Assembly (NCBI GenBank): GCA_036172665.1
Contig: CM069870.1
Span: 56,544,212-56,608,211 of the forward strand
Origin: Prosopocoilus inquinatus
Taxonomy: Eukaryota > Arthropoda > Insecta > Coleoptera > Lucanidae
Direction of reading: 5' to 3'
DNA: 64,000 bases
Position 1 is the stretch's first letter. Every line of letters begins with the position of its first letter. A program made the translations under genes and the position numbers. Positions 1 through 12,014 of the stretch are shown here, piece by piece. The notes beneath the pieces are model-generated. The model saw nothing but the letters and a program-made list of their open reading frames with translations, was not told where the DNA came from and ran no database searches.

Positions 1-1195
1 TCAGCAGAACTATACGTTAGAAACAGATGCAATTATTTACGCTAATTATTTACTCTCGATCGTATTCATTAACATCTAATCGTGAGAAGTGGGGTGTTTG
101 GGGATCATCCATTCAAGAAGTAGGCAATCAATTTATCACGGTTTACGAAAATCGACCGATTCTGTTATAAACGACAATTAATAATATACTGTTACGTTTG
201 AAAAATTATTATAAAAATTTGTTGTTTATTTTTGGAACAACACACAATTTAACGCACGTGTTTTTAGATTTAATTAACGAAATTTGCGTAGTGGACATTT
301 CACTAGTACGATCATCGACGTGAGGTATAACACCCATGGAAACTGTCTAGCATGATTTACTTACTTCTGCTTAGCTCGCAGATCAAAGACCTATGTAAGC
401 AGATCTTATAACATAACGCAATTAGCGCGCTCGCACTTTAAATGTGTTTAGCGAGGCGCTGACAATTTTGATACGTTGATCTTTGATCTCGAATTTTTAT
501 GTTTAATTTTAATATTTTGTTCGATTAATGTAATGTAATGTTTTCTACCATATTTATTAAGTATTGCACATCATTGAATTTAGAAAAAGTAGCTCTACCA
601 GATACAATAATAAAAAAATATACAGAACCATTTAAAAAATAAACTTTGACAGTCGTTTGAGCTTGAAGGTAACTTAAAAAAAAAATTAATTGATCAGTGT
701 TTTTAGTCTCATTTCATTTGCCTTTTTGTTTTGTTTTTTAAATGAAATACGACTTGGATCGTTTTTCCCGTTCATTTGGAGTTTCCTTTCGTATAATTTC
801 AGTTAATGACATGAATACTAAATTAGATAAGTGTTAACTTTCTGAAAACAAAATGCTGTACTATGGCTATTTATGTAAAATATGTATCTGTGGAATTGAT
901 AAGATTTCTTTTTAAAAATCTTATAATTATAGGAAAAAGAAAACAAAGTAGATTGTAAAAGCGGTTTATAAAAAAAAGGAACAAAATATAAAATACAATT
1001 AAGTTTTATAAGAAAATAAACTTAAACGTGCGTTCAAATATCGTCTGCGTGTCATGTTATTTAATTCTCAGTTATAACTAGTTATTTATTTACTTATACA
1101 TTTTCTTTTTTTTTTACTCTTCATTTTGCTCTCCTCTCCTTCTCTTTTTCTCTTCTCGCTATTTCTTTTCTTTGCACAGGTAGCATTTTTTCAAG
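1..1195. other. AT-rich noncoding DNA
   Basis: No convincing coding frame, RNA gene or repeat structure is visible on either strand. The stretch contains poly-A/T runs and a pyrimidine-rich tract near 1105-1170. I see nothing in it that can be annotated. Confidence 0.5.
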
Positions 1196-1357
1196 TTCAT
1201 TTTAAGCTGTGTGGTTGTTTTTAAAAACAGAAGTCTGTATATTGACAGACAATCTGAAAACAACCCTTTAACACATTTAATAATTTATTTATATTCTGTA
1301 ATGCTGGTTTTTGTACCTAGAGATGTGTTAATAAATGAATTATTATTATTATTATTA
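1196..1357 (+). repeat. Possible non-LTR retrotransposon 3' end with ATT-repeat tail
   Basis: The stretch ends with an AATAAA-type signal followed directly by a run of ATT triplets (about 1339-1356). The same arrangement closes the recognisable reverse-transcriptase fragment at 54.3-55.4 kb. No coding sequence is left upstream, so this would be a short 3' fragment. A plain ATT microsatellite is the alternative reading. Confidence 0.3.
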
Positions 1358-2385
1358 AATATAACGAAAAGATAAATCCATATTAAAAAAAATAATCTTT
1401 CATCTCCGCTGTTATTATCGTCGTCGTCCACTTCAACAAACTTTGTAAATTTATTGACAATATCTTGTGATATTAAACTTTAATACTGTTAGACATGTAG
1501 GCAGTTTTTGTACAAAGACGGACGTAATAACGGTCGTTTTTGTAAAACTACCTGTTGTACTTTACACACTCATATTACTGAATATGGGTTGTTATTTTGT
1601 ACAAACTAAGTTTGCTATGTAGTTACCAACCTTCAGAAATATATGATATTGCGTAAATCTCGAAAATCGCATTTCTGGTTCTTGTGAAAACGTCTTCAAT
1701 TGACGAAAGAACAACAATATACAAACTGTCTTGGGTAATTGTTGCTTCTAGCAGACAATATTTCAAAAAGCGACTGTTATCCTATCCTTATTACAGAATA
1801 CAAAAAAAAAAACTCAACAAAACTTTCCTGATGCCAATCTCTTTACGAATTTTGTATTTATTTCGCGAACGGAATACTAATTGCTAATGACACGGCATGC
1901 TTCGATTTCCTCTAACACAAGTTGAGAATTACCGCGTTTCCTGTCGCTCCTATTATTTAAGGATATCAAGACGTTTACCAAATCTGTATAAGTATCTAAT
2001 AATTTACAAACAAAATAATTTGAAGTCATTTTACCCTGTAAAATACCTAAAAACTTTCCCTTTTCTGGTCGAATGAAAGCTAAAGATCTACACGTTTTTG
2101 CTCTTTTAGAAAAAGATTTATAATTTACAACTTAAAATGGAAATAAAATATACATATAGTACCGTTAAATTCATTACGTTTCTCTTCAACGTCCTTTTTT
2201 ACAACAAAAATTAAACAAGTTAACCGATTGTTTTCATAAGTGGTAAAAAAATACGTGAAACTTGGCAAATTTGAAATATGTTTTACCTATATTGCATGAA
2301 AATGTTATTATTAATTTAGTACAACATAATTTATTTGAACTCTACTTATAAATCTATCAATGCCACAATAGAATGTTAAGAATAA
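1358..2385. other. AT-rich noncoding DNA
   Basis: Nothing supported. The short ORF at 1684-1887 has no recognisable motif and base composition no different from its surroundings. Confidence 0.5.
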
Positions 2386-2411
2386 ATGTTTACGAAACGA
2401 ACGAACTTTCT

Positions 2412-2460
2412 TATCCGACGTTTTGGTAACAACTTGTCGGTTACCGTTTTCAGAGGTTCT
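2412..2460 (-). ncRNA. Decayed hammerhead ribozyme (PLE type)
   Basis: On the minus strand the order is CTGAAAA (core, 2453-2447), helix II GGTAAC with GTTACC around a 9-nt loop, AAAA where GAAA is expected (2424-2421), then a short ACGTC cleavage segment. Two core positions differ from the hammerhead consensus: G8 of CTGANGA is A, and G12 of GAAA is A. Helix II and its loop are otherwise the same as in the plus-strand copy at 3387-3431. Loss of G8 and G12, both needed for catalysis, predicts an inactive ribozyme. Confidence 0.6.
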
Positions 2461-2711
2461 GCCTTGAGGAAACCTATTGTTGAACATGTTTGGGACGAAA
2501 ATTACAATACAAAATGGGATGAAGCTACGGTGATATCAAAAGAAAAGAAAACTATACGCAGAAAATCGAAAGATGTAGCATAAATCGGAAGTGTAATCAA
2601 TTAGCAAGCAAACCTTGAAATTGAGGACATGTTGTTACCAATCAGAAGGAATAATCTAAAAAGAAGGAGAATCGCGGACATTCACACCAAGCCAAACCAA
2701 CAAAAATTATA
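2458..2711 (+). pseudogene. Penelope-like element GIY-YIG endonuclease, C-terminal fragment
   Basis: One frame reads KPIVEHVWDENYNTKWDEAT and then a lysine/arginine-rich EKKTIRRKSKDVA segment. In PLE endonucleases the GIY-YIG core is followed by an AxxEHVWNxNHxxxWxExxVL-like block with a histidine of the CCHH zinc site, then a KEKxxxxRKxxEA block, so the order and spacing fit. The frame continues through two in-frame stops (2581 and 2602) into IEDMLLPIRRNNLKRRR, which resembles the PLE C-terminal tail. The GIY and YIG motifs themselves are absent, so the fragment is 5'-truncated and cannot encode an enzyme. The sequence just before it is the inverted ribozyme segment, not an upstream part of the ORF. 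Confidence 0.6.
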
Positions 2712-2859
2712 AATATAAGTTTGAAAAGTATTTGCCTTAAGTCACTAAGAAATTGTGGGTACCAATCAGAAGGATTAACCTGAAGAGAAGGAGAACCGCG
2801 GACACTCAAACCAATTCAAACCAACAGAAATTATTAACATAAGTTTGCCTTAAGTCACT
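2638..2859 (+). repeat. Two-copy tandem repeat, about 123 bp period, in PLE 3' region
   Basis: Unit 1 (about 2638-2747) and unit 2 (about 2761-2859) both start with ACCAATCAGAAGGA and end with GCCTTAAGTCACT. They are similar throughout apart from a small deletion in unit 2. The first unit overlaps the decayed C-terminus of the endonuclease fragment, so the duplication involved the ORF end and its 3' untranslated region. Confidence 0.75.
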
Positions 2860-3150
2860 TCTTTGTAGATCTGAGAGTGGTCACCGACCGAAATATATCA
2901 TCTTCGGCATTTATTGATGAACTAATAAATTGCTTTTACATCCAATTTGACGGCGTTTTAGTGACTTATGGCCAGGTGCACCAAACATTTAAACTGAGCT
3001 TAAATTTAAAGATTGTTTATAACGTGATATTTGAGGCAGACTTGAGGTTACGTAACTCACATTCTACGCGGCGCTTAAGGTGAAGCTAAGTTAAGAAATT
3101 ATAAACTATAACAAACTGCCGCCTCAGTAGTCAAGTGAGTTGAATACGTA

Positions 3151-3264
3151 GGCCCAGTTTTACAATGGCGGTTTAACTTTGAACCGAAGCTTAAATCCTT
3201 CACAACAATTGTTGAAATAATCGTCGTTAGCTCAAAGTTGAGCTGCAATTGTAAAACTGAGCCA
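3151..3264. mobile_element. TA-flanked MITE, 114 bp
   Basis: The ends are inverted repeats. The left end begins GGCCCAGTTTTACAATGGCG, and the reverse complement of the right end begins TGGCTCAGTTTTACAATTGC. The TIRs run for about 35 bp with mismatches. The element lies between two TA dinucleotides (3149-3150 and 3265-3266), as for Tc1/mariner-type insertions. It belongs with the better preserved copy at 23541-23669. There is no coding capacity. Confidence 0.7.
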
Positions 3265-3386
3265 TAGTTTGATAAATCAGAGAAACACAGGTTCAAACCC
3301 CAAACAAAGCGAAAAAATTAGGAAGACATGCACATAAAAGTCGAACTATTCCTTTTGAAAAATTTGGCAAGCAACTGCCTGGCAAA

Positions 3387-3431
3387 ACCCCTGAAGACGG
3401 TAACCGACAAGTTGTTACCGAAACGTCGGGT
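3387..3431 (+). ncRNA. Hammerhead ribozyme, PLE minimal type
   Basis: All core blocks are present in order: helix I strand ACCC (3387-3390), CTGAAGA (3391-3397), helix II GGTAAC (3399-3404) with GTTACC (3414-3419), GAAA (3420-3423), a 2-bp helix III made from the palindrome ACGT, the GTC cleavage triplet ending at 3427, and the helix I partner GGGT (3428-3431). One unpaired C sits between the core and helix II. A very short helix III is the feature of metazoan PLE hammerheads thought to act as dimers. The predicted cut is after 3427. I infer activity from sequence only. Confidence 0.75.
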
Positions 3432-3445
3432 AAGAACAATCCACG

Positions 3446-6070
3446 AAATGGTGGTAATAGTCCAATGAACTACATTAACATAGCTAAGTGTGTTTAATTA
3501 ATAGAAAAGTATTATAACATGTGTTTTTTTAAATGCCATGATGGGTGGCTATGGAAAATATAATTCAGGCCTTAGCACCATGCATGTGTACTTCAACAAC
3601 GTTTAAATTTCTAGGTCAGATTCTTTAGATGTCAGAAATGATGTACCAGTTATTCCTTGAACCTGTACGAATCAAGCAATAACATGAAGTGTATTTTACA
3701 CAACCAGCCCTTATGGCATTAAAAAAAAAACACACATGTTAGAAGAACGGAATTTTTTTTGACTGCCCATATGCGGCGCTCATGAAGCAACAAAAAACTT
3801 TGGTTATCCGATCACTGGCGGTGATTGATGATGAACGTTCACATCATCACAGTAATTTAAAAATACTATAAATTGTCCTAGATTGTTAGGCGTTTTAATA
3901 ACTGCCACTAATTACTAATTACTAAAAAATAATTACAGTAATAATAATGAGAACGTAGGTGGTGTTTAGTTCAAGCGAATATCTCAAGCACTCTCCAAAT
4001 ACTAGGCAGTTGTTTCTAAATAATACAAACTTTCATTTCAAGTAATACAGAGCTATAAATTATGAGCGTCATACTCAAAGAAAATCAGTAAAATTCCCAA
4101 GCTCCGTTAAAAAAAACGTGACACTATTTATAGCGGGTCAAAGCGAATGCTTTTATTGGTTTCTTCTCAAAGCTCACTGCTTGACATACCGACTGAGCTT
4201 TGCATTTTGTTGTGGCAGATGTTTTCCCGATTCGATCGTCCTATAGTAAACACTTCTTCTTTCTCGATTTTTAACCATCGTTCTTCTCAGCCAAAACTTC
4301 GAGTTGCTTCCGGCTTCAAATTTCTGCTCTTATTTTCCAAACATATTGTGTACAAGGGGTGTTCAAGATTATAAAATACAAAACGAATTAGAAACAAAGA
4401 GAGATTAAAAAAGGAGACTTGGAAAGTACTTAGGAAAAGGTAAAGACCAAAATAAGTAAAAGCTGTTAACCATATTCAAACGTCTTAGACAAGGAAAAGA
4501 ACTGAACTTGAAATATGAATAATAAAGGAGAGCAGTTAAAGAGTAAGGAGGAGATATGTGTTTCCTTAATTCGTTTGAACTAGACTTATAAGAGTTCAGG
4601 GCTGATTTCGTAATCGAACTAAAGGGGAATTTAAAACAAAAGTCACAATCAGATGTATGAGTAACTATGTTTTCGCATCTTTTCGGACATATGACTGTGA
4701 CTTTAAATCTTAAAGTCTCCTGTAGTTCGATGATGAAATCGGACCTCAATGAAATATTGTAATATTTAATTTAGATTAAGAAATATGGATGAAGTTAAGT
4801 TTAAAAGGTACATGGAAGTCTCTTTAAGAAAATGACTATTACCCCTCTCAGCAATCGTGTAAAATCGTCTTGTATATCAATATAATTGTAAGCAGTGATG
4901 TACGAGTTCTATCAGTTTGAGACACTACTCATTAATAACCTTTTAATGAACGTCATGTTTCGTTTGACCTATTTTCAAAAATGACGAGAAGTTGCGAGCT
5001 TCAGGCAGGTAAGGTACATCGAGTTTTTAACTGTAAAAGAACGGTACTCTCAAAAGAAAAAAAATTGCATACCGCCGCTGTATTTTAGAATAATTAAAGC
5101 AGGCACACATTTTAGGAAAAGAGGAATCTCGTTAGCAAATAAGAAGCCTCATGAAAGGATGCAGGAAATAAGTCTCTCTGCATTCTTTTTTTTCCTAACA
5201 CTAGAAAGGAGCTTAAAGGTCGTTGTATTAACAGCGAAGTCAATGATGCAAAGATTTGCAATTTTGCTAAAATGTGACATGTATGAACAGGACAATCTTC
5301 CCCTTTTGGAGAAGACTATCTCAAAAAGGAGAGACTGGGATATAATCTGCCTTATTTCTTCCCAACTTCGTAGTAATTTGTAAGAAATTTTACATGGGTA
5401 TTTTTTGGGGTTGGGACTTGTCTGAGAAGGAGCCTACAACTTGTTCCGGAATGTATGTACTTTAAAAAAACAAAAAAAAAATTAATAGTCCTCCAAAAAT
5501 TCTTTATAATATCTATATAATTATTATGATAACAAAAAAAAATACACAAATAATTGGCACAGAAAAAAATCGCAGGAGATTTAATTATTTAACATTGTTT
5601 ATAATATTCTTTAAATTCTTGAAACTAAATATCTGAAAAGTCTGTGCAAAAGAAAGAAAAAACAATTACACACTTCAGTTTGTACTTAATGTATATTTAG
5701 CTTTTTTTAATTAAAAAAAAATATTAAGCAGTTTCCTTGTAAGTAAATTTGGACAGAAGCGAATTCGCGTGTTTCCGAATTAAATATCTGCATGCGGATT
5801 CTGCGACATTTATGCGTGCGTGCGTGTTTACTCAGTTCATGTGTTTAATTTTCAAGTTTATTTTTTCAGTAATGCTAATTTTAGAGTTTCTACGGGACCA
5901 ACATTTCATGACACCCGAAAATATATGTATTTCCGGATGTAATTCATGTGTGTGCTTTGCTTGCGACATCGATGTCCCAGAAAAAGCAGAACTCGTTTCA
6001 AACTGGAGATACCATTACAAGAATTACCCCAAAAAATAAATTTAAGTACAATTTAACACAATTAAATGTT
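3446..6070. other. AT-rich noncoding DNA
   Basis: No recognisable gene. A possible TIR end of the CAGGGTG type (AAGGGGTGTTCAAG) lies near 4355, but I see no partner end. The ORFs at 4405-4749 (minus) and 5749-6039 (plus) have no family-like motifs and look accidental. Confidence 0.5.
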
Positions 6071-6074
6071 ATCG

Positions 6075-6178
6075 GATCGGTTTCATAAAAGGAAGACAAA
6101 TTAGTAACAATAGTAAAAGCAGTTGTTACTAAATGAGTCTTATACAGTACAGTATATCTTGCGTTTATGAAACCGAGC
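6075..6178. mobile_element. Small inverted-repeat MITE
   Basis: The ends are inverted: GATCGGTTTCATAAA on the left and, read from the right, GCTCGGTTTCATAAA. Inner matches AGTAACAA/TTGTTACT extend the arms to about 40 bp with mismatches. The terminal CGGTTTC motif is shared with the TAA-flanked MITE at 23725-23926. The target duplication here is ambiguous. Confidence 0.6.
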
Positions 6179-6179
6179 T

Positions 6180-7925
6180 TTATAGTTTTCGCTGAGGTAA
6201 TAATAAGCTTGACCCCAAATTACATGTATTGGTGCAGCAAGAATATACATAGATCGATTGTGACAGTTTCTCGTGCAGAATACACTTCAATTATGATAAG
6301 GTTCACGGAACCACTTACCTTTTACAAGGATGAATCACGTTTCTTTGTGTACTTTTGCGTAAAATATAAGAACATGGGTCCTATATTCAGTTCTACGAGA
6401 CATTTCTTATTATTTTTCCGAAGAAAGGAAGTGCCCCAGTTTACCAACTATTCAGTTATTACATAAATTTTAGAGTAATATTTTTTTATCAGTGATAATA
6501 ATAAAAAAGAAAGTACTAAAACCTCCACGTGTTAAAAATAATAAATTAGAATGAGTTTAGAATTTGTAAATTTTTTTTCGTGCGTCCCAATTCCCACTCT
6601 GTGTAATTTTGTTATCAGTTAATTTGTTAAATTTGCAATTGCCTTGGAGAAAAGTCTCTTGCATGAGAATGAAACACGTTTAGCACAGAACGGCGACAAA
6701 TGCAATCAGCACGTCGAATGATTAAAGGAAGGCCAGATAAAATTAATTGCGTAAGGCAAAGGTATTTACGGTCCTCCGCAGACAAAGCTACAATTTCTAC
6801 GAATTTATCCCAGGGCGGTAATTCCATTTCCACGTTTATTTGAAGTCAGACCCATGTTAACGTTTTCGACCGTTGAATTATTGAAACGGAAACGAGTTCA
6901 AGACCTTCAAGAATAATTATTTATCGACGACAGATGATACGTAACAATTCTCTTGCGTTTAAATAAATTTGCAATAAATTGCTTAATGGTACGTGAATAT
7001 AAATTGTGGTTTCCTTTTTCAGTGTAAAGACATCTGCAGATGCCATGTCAGTGACATATAGGCTTTCTTTTAATCTTGAGCAGGCCGCCTGTCCTGGATC
7101 CTTGGATTTCAGTTACATATAAAGGGAGTAGGGATTCATTTGTCAGGACACGTCCAATTAAATGTCTGTTTGTTTCAAATCAACTTGGAATGTTCAGGAC
7201 AAATCATTTGTTACTGTATTTTGCTTTTTTACACATAAGTGAATATTTTTAATGAATTTGTTGAAATGCAAAACGTACCAGTGATGATACTGTTACTTTA
7301 TTGTTTGAAAAAACTTAGTTTTATAGTATTTCAAGTGTCACCATGGAGTTGGATTCATACAATTTTTCTTAATAGAATTTTAAAAAATGTAAACAATAAT
7401 GATATCATTAAGATTCTTCATTGTCACAATCTAATGGGAAGCAGGTGTTCGCATTATTGTTATTATCAGCGGAAAAGGAAGCGCAGAATTTAATTTCTGA
7501 TGTCGTACTTACCTACGTTTAAAATTAACATGTTAAGCCTTATTAGAGGCATAATAATTATAATTGTAAGCATCATGCTTTTAAGGTTTATTGCAAATTG
7601 TTGCTTTCAAATTGATTTACAAATCTAGGATTATTCAATCACTAGATAAATTCTTTCTGCACAATATAGAAACAAATTATCATTTAGAGCCACTAATCAG
7701 AAAGTGAAAGTAGCTTAAAAAATAAATTTTTACTGGAATGGTTGTTGTAACTTGCGCTCAATTCAAAAGTTCATCATGTAAGTGCCTTTTGAATTTTTCG
7801 GAGCGTTGCGAAGCAGATCCTGAATTAGATCATTGTGAAATGACATTTTTGGTTACGTAGCGTTAGGTTTTAACCGAAACCTTAAAACTGTTTGACAAGT
7901 GTCATGTTAAAAGTCAAACTTGAAG
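6180..7925. other. Noncoding DNA, no supported feature
   Basis: No motif-bearing ORF. The 6600-6860 part is less AT-rich and lacks repeats. It could be conserved single-copy DNA, but nothing in the sequence alone proves this. Confidence 0.4.
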
Positions 7926-7929
7926 ATTA

Positions 7930-9900
7930 GGAAGTCATCCTTTTCTTTCTCCATCTTCTCTCTTCAAAAATTGAAACCAACTCGATGGATTTTTCAACTG
8001 AACTCTTGTGAAGCGAATGCTTCTATCTTTTCTTTTTGTTTTTCGCATTAACCATTCAGGTCGGGTAGACTTTCCCTTGCGCACGTTTATTGAGAGCATG
8101 GCGGTTGTGCGGTTGGTTGTCCTTACCCAATGTCAGGTGGTAGTCCAGCGGAGCGGAGTGATCACGTCTCTGAAGCGTTGTGAGCTAGGTGTTATTTGGA
8201 TCGATTTTGTTGATGGATCAATGAACCGAGCGTGTTGAACGGATTACAGCCACATCATTAGTTGCTGTCCCAGCAGACTTTGGAATCGTTTGTTCAATTT
8301 TGAGGGACGTGTGAATCTCTTCTGGCTTGCTGTACTTCAGCAAGTAAGTAGTCCCGGGCAGATTTCCACCGCCGATTCAGTGCAGGGTGATTGCCACCTC
8401 GTTTATTCCCCTAAACGTGGCTCCGAGGAACGACTGAAGGGAAGCTTTGTTTGTTGTGATAACGTAGTCAAAGAAGCTTTTTTTGTACTCATTTAGAGCT
8501 ATTTACACCATCCCATATTTTGCCAATTTTACTAGTATTTGTTAACTGTTAATTTTATCTTGCGAATTTTACTGGTATTTGTTAATTGTTCATTTTTCTT
8601 GGCTATGAAGAGAATTTATGTGTTTTTGGAGCTTTTCTCCTTACTGTTTTTTATACTTTTTCCTTTTACTTTCATTTTGGTTTGTGCGCTGTGATATTCC
8701 TTGTCACAATTTGCATTTTGATTTTCACATTTAATTTTAAGCGCATTTGTAAAACTGCTAATTTTAAGTTAGTCTTAAGGACCAATTTATTGCTTCATAT
8801 CGTCACTCCCTTGCTCGGTAATTAAATTTCTCTAGAAGCATTTCTGTCATCTAATTTTCAATATCACAATCACCCTAATCACTTAGCTGGCCGCTCTAGC
8901 ATCTGTGCAGACATGTGGCCCATCTGAACTGATTACTCAAAAAGCTTGCACTTGCCGAGTCCACCGGAAAATACGTTCAAAAGATCATGCGTTTTCAATC
9001 CTTCTGCACATTTCGCTGTGATGGTAGTTAAAGAAAATGCAAGTCCCTTTTCTACGTTATTTACAAATTGGAGAACTAATAACCTTTTAAAACAAGCAGC
9101 TCTTAAAAATCACCTTCCGGATGCATACTTCCAGTTCACCACGTACTTTACTGAAATCTAAATCCATCCACGACCCACGGCATCCTTCAGCAGTTGCCCG
9201 GATTGCAGCCCCAGCCTTTGGTCTTCAACTTTATTACTATTCGGCCAGGAGCCATTTCAAATTAAAGTTATCCCCGTAGGGAGTCAACATCACGATCATA
9301 TCACGTCCTCCAGGAAGAAGCCCTCGCTTGTGCCTTTTCTTCAAACCTTCGTGAGTGACGACACGAACAATTATTTCTTTAGTTATAACTACTTATCAGC
9401 TCATCTTTCATTTACCCCTAAGTATCAATTGAAAAAAAACCGTATCACAATAAATCATTGTCGAAAGACCTTGGGTCCCTTCTTACTTCACTGTCCCCAC
9501 ATGCTGTCGGAGCCCTGCGCCCTGCTCTACGATCACCTTAACCCCGCATACTTTTATCGGTCCTTGCCACCCTCTTCAATTCAATCGACAGCACTTTTTC
9601 CAGGTAACGGAAGAAATTGAGAGGCAGGCATGTGACAGCGCTTCACGCCGTAATTTTTGCATATTCTTTTTTGATATTGAAACTGTAAGCAACGCGAGAG
9701 TACTCAAGCCCATGCGCCAACGTTCTTTGTTTTGAGCAATGTAAATATGAATACTTTTATAATTTTTGTGGTCGTTAATCCTATTCGGGGTTGAGTACAT
9801 TCACCTTTTTATATGTATGCTTTAACGATCTGTTTGAGCCGAACCTAAACATCGTTTTGTTTTTGCGAAGCTTATACTATCGGTAGGAAAATCAAGGTCA
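7930..9900 (+). other. Unclassified, relatively GC-rich segment, possibly retroelement-derived
   Basis: From about 7990 to 9800 the base composition is clearly richer in G+C than the flanks. Several short plus-strand ORFs (8008-8238, 8290-8496, 8946-9161, 9330-9620) follow each other but none has a recognisable domain. The downstream block 9930-10235 is a dispersed repeat shared with 59.8-60.1 kb, so this may be the body of an unidentified element. I could not assign a class. Confidence 0.3.
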
Positions 9901-9929
9901 CCTCTGGGCCTCGTTTATTAATTTCATTT

Positions 9930-10235
9930 GGGGCATACCATTGGAAAAGTGAGTTCTGCGAAATTGTACCTTCGGGGGGACATACAGGGATACATTTTCC
10001 TGGCCATGTATTGTTCTTTACTTGTGGATTATGTAATATTTGCTGGGTGGCGCCCATAATCATAACACCTTCTGAATGCCCACGCCGTCTCCACGTCTCC
10101 GCCGGGTGGGCACAGTTCTCTTCACATCTTGGTCTCCGAAGGAACGGTCGACCTTGCTGCCAGAGGCACGCCAAGGTTATGATTTTGGCGCAGCCCCACA
10201 AATTCTGGGTCAAAACGCGCTAAGCGCTCTTTTCG
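9930..10235 (+). repeat. Dispersed repeat, copy A (partner at 59.8-60.1 kb)
   Basis: Ordered short matches to 59795-60075 include GAGTTCTG near the start, GCTGGGT.GC.CCC, GTAACA/ATAACACCTT and GTGGGCA. The copies end on the shared block AAACGCGCTAAGCGCTC (10213-10229). That end block contains the hairpin GCGCT/AGCGC. The order is the same in both copies, so these are diverged members of one family. No protein is visible, and the class is unknown. Confidence 0.55.
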
Positions 10236-10239
10236 TTAT

Positions 10240-12010
10240 CACGTAACATTCGGGTATTATTTAGTTAAAATTATCTACGATAATGAAATTTAGAAAGTTA
10301 ATTTATTATTTAATAAGTTTTATTTAAATATTTAAAAAGAATTTTGTGTTTACTTAATTCTGACTTAAAAAACACAAATCTTGTTTCATTTTAATTTTGT
10401 TTACCGGAGTGAACGGTGTTTGATAAGAAAATATTTCCTTGTCAGTAAGGAAGTAAATACATTTACGAATAATATGTAGAAAAAGAACCTTTAAATAAGG
10501 ATGTCACAATTTTACTCAGTATGTCAGTAGATAAAACGTCGTCTTTAATTCTTTAATGAGGTAGTCGTAAAAAGCACAAATGAAAATTCGGAGCGTAGCA
10601 GACGTAACTTTAATCTTTTATTACAGAAACTTGTCAGGCGTTGTGAAGTTTGTGTGAGTTTGGTTCTGTCGTGGAAATTAAGGTTTAATTCTGGGGAGTT
10701 GTGTAAAAAGTACATTTTAGCTTCACTGGGTGAAGTCTTTCTGCACAATATTTATTTTAGAAAACAATCATAGAAGTTATAAATGCTTTAACATTTAACA
10801 AAGCAATTAAACAATCAAGTTTCTGCAAGTTTTATTTTGTTGTGTAAATATGTATTTAACGCTGGGAAGGACGTGTCAGCAGTTTAATTTCCTCTTCGAA
10901 AAAAAAAAGGAAAAGGGAAAGATACTTTGCAATAATGCTTTTACGTAAAAAAAAATAATGTAAGGCGAGCCATAGTATTTAAGCAAGAGATAAAAATTAG
11001 CTGTAAAATAAAGGGGTTAAATAGAACATGGTGTGTATATTGAGTAAAGGCAGTGAATCGAAGCTTGTATTTGGCATACAACTCTGTATTTGCATGCAGT
11101 AAACGCAATGAATTGAAGCACATAGTTGATAGACAATACCATAAGTTATGGGCAAACTAACTTCGTTTACACGTTGGTGCAAGACACCCCCGACAGCTAA
11201 ATTTGAACATTATTGAATATCCCGAACACAGTCGTCAGAATACATATTCTAGAAATGAGATTCTCATAAATACAAAATGACTAAAGTGACTAAATTGAGA
11301 GGAACGAGGCATAAATATTAAAAATTTCCAAATCACTGCATGTGAACAAGACGTGCTCCTAGTTACTAAATAGTGCGGTACGAATCGATATTGGCCGGCT
11401 ATTTTTATCAGAATTTCGCTTTTTATTAAAGCAGCGGCTTTCATCCGACGTTAATTGTACAATCGACAGCTGCGAGGAATGAAATTGCTGGTTACTCTAA
11501 ACTTTTCTGATAGATTACTGTCACACTTATACCTAACCGTCAGGAACTCCAAGAGTGCAATTATTTTTAAATCAACGTTTGTATATTTTCTTAAATACAC
11601 ACGTAATGAAGTACAACATCAAAACGAACAGTAAAATTTAAATTTAAATTCAGACCGACCTTGAATATTTTTGTTATTTTAACGCGTTGATTTATTAGAA
11701 TGAAAATAAATATGATTTAAATTATGTGAAAATGTTTAAATCATTTAAAAAATATTTTGTCTTTTATGCTTGCTTTATTATAATTAATATCAAAATACTG
11801 ACTTACTATACATATTAGGGTTGTACATATAAACATATCTTTAAATCTTTTTCTAATTTTTTAACAGTAAACTTAATAAAGTCACATGAGCTGAGCTCGT
11901 GAGTGACTGCACGTGTTAATTAATCGAAATAAATAGTAGCACACATGAGTATCATTTAATAAACAAACACTTGTAAAGAATCATTTTATGTAAATAAAAT
12001 TTTACTGTAG
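10240..12010. other. AT-rich noncoding DNA
   Basis: Nothing supported. ORFs here are short and overlap on both strands without motif content. Confidence 0.5.
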
Positions 12011-12014
12011 AATT

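Larger units (their letters stand above)
2386..3445 (+). mobile_element. Penelope-like element remnant with inverted hammerhead-bearing ends
   Basis: This segment has, in order: a decayed hammerhead ribozyme on the minus strand (2412-2460), the C-terminal part of a PLE GIY-YIG endonuclease on the plus strand (2458-2711), a two-copy tandem repeat (2638-2859), an inserted MITE (3151-3264), and a well preserved plus-strand hammerhead (3387-3431). The two ribozymes share a long helix II and its loop, so they come from the same family in opposite orientation. PLEs are known to carry hammerhead motifs in their flanking repeats and often have an inverted repeat fragment at the 5' side, which fits. 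The edges are approximate and I found no target duplication. The reverse transcriptase domain is missing. Confidence 0.6.
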
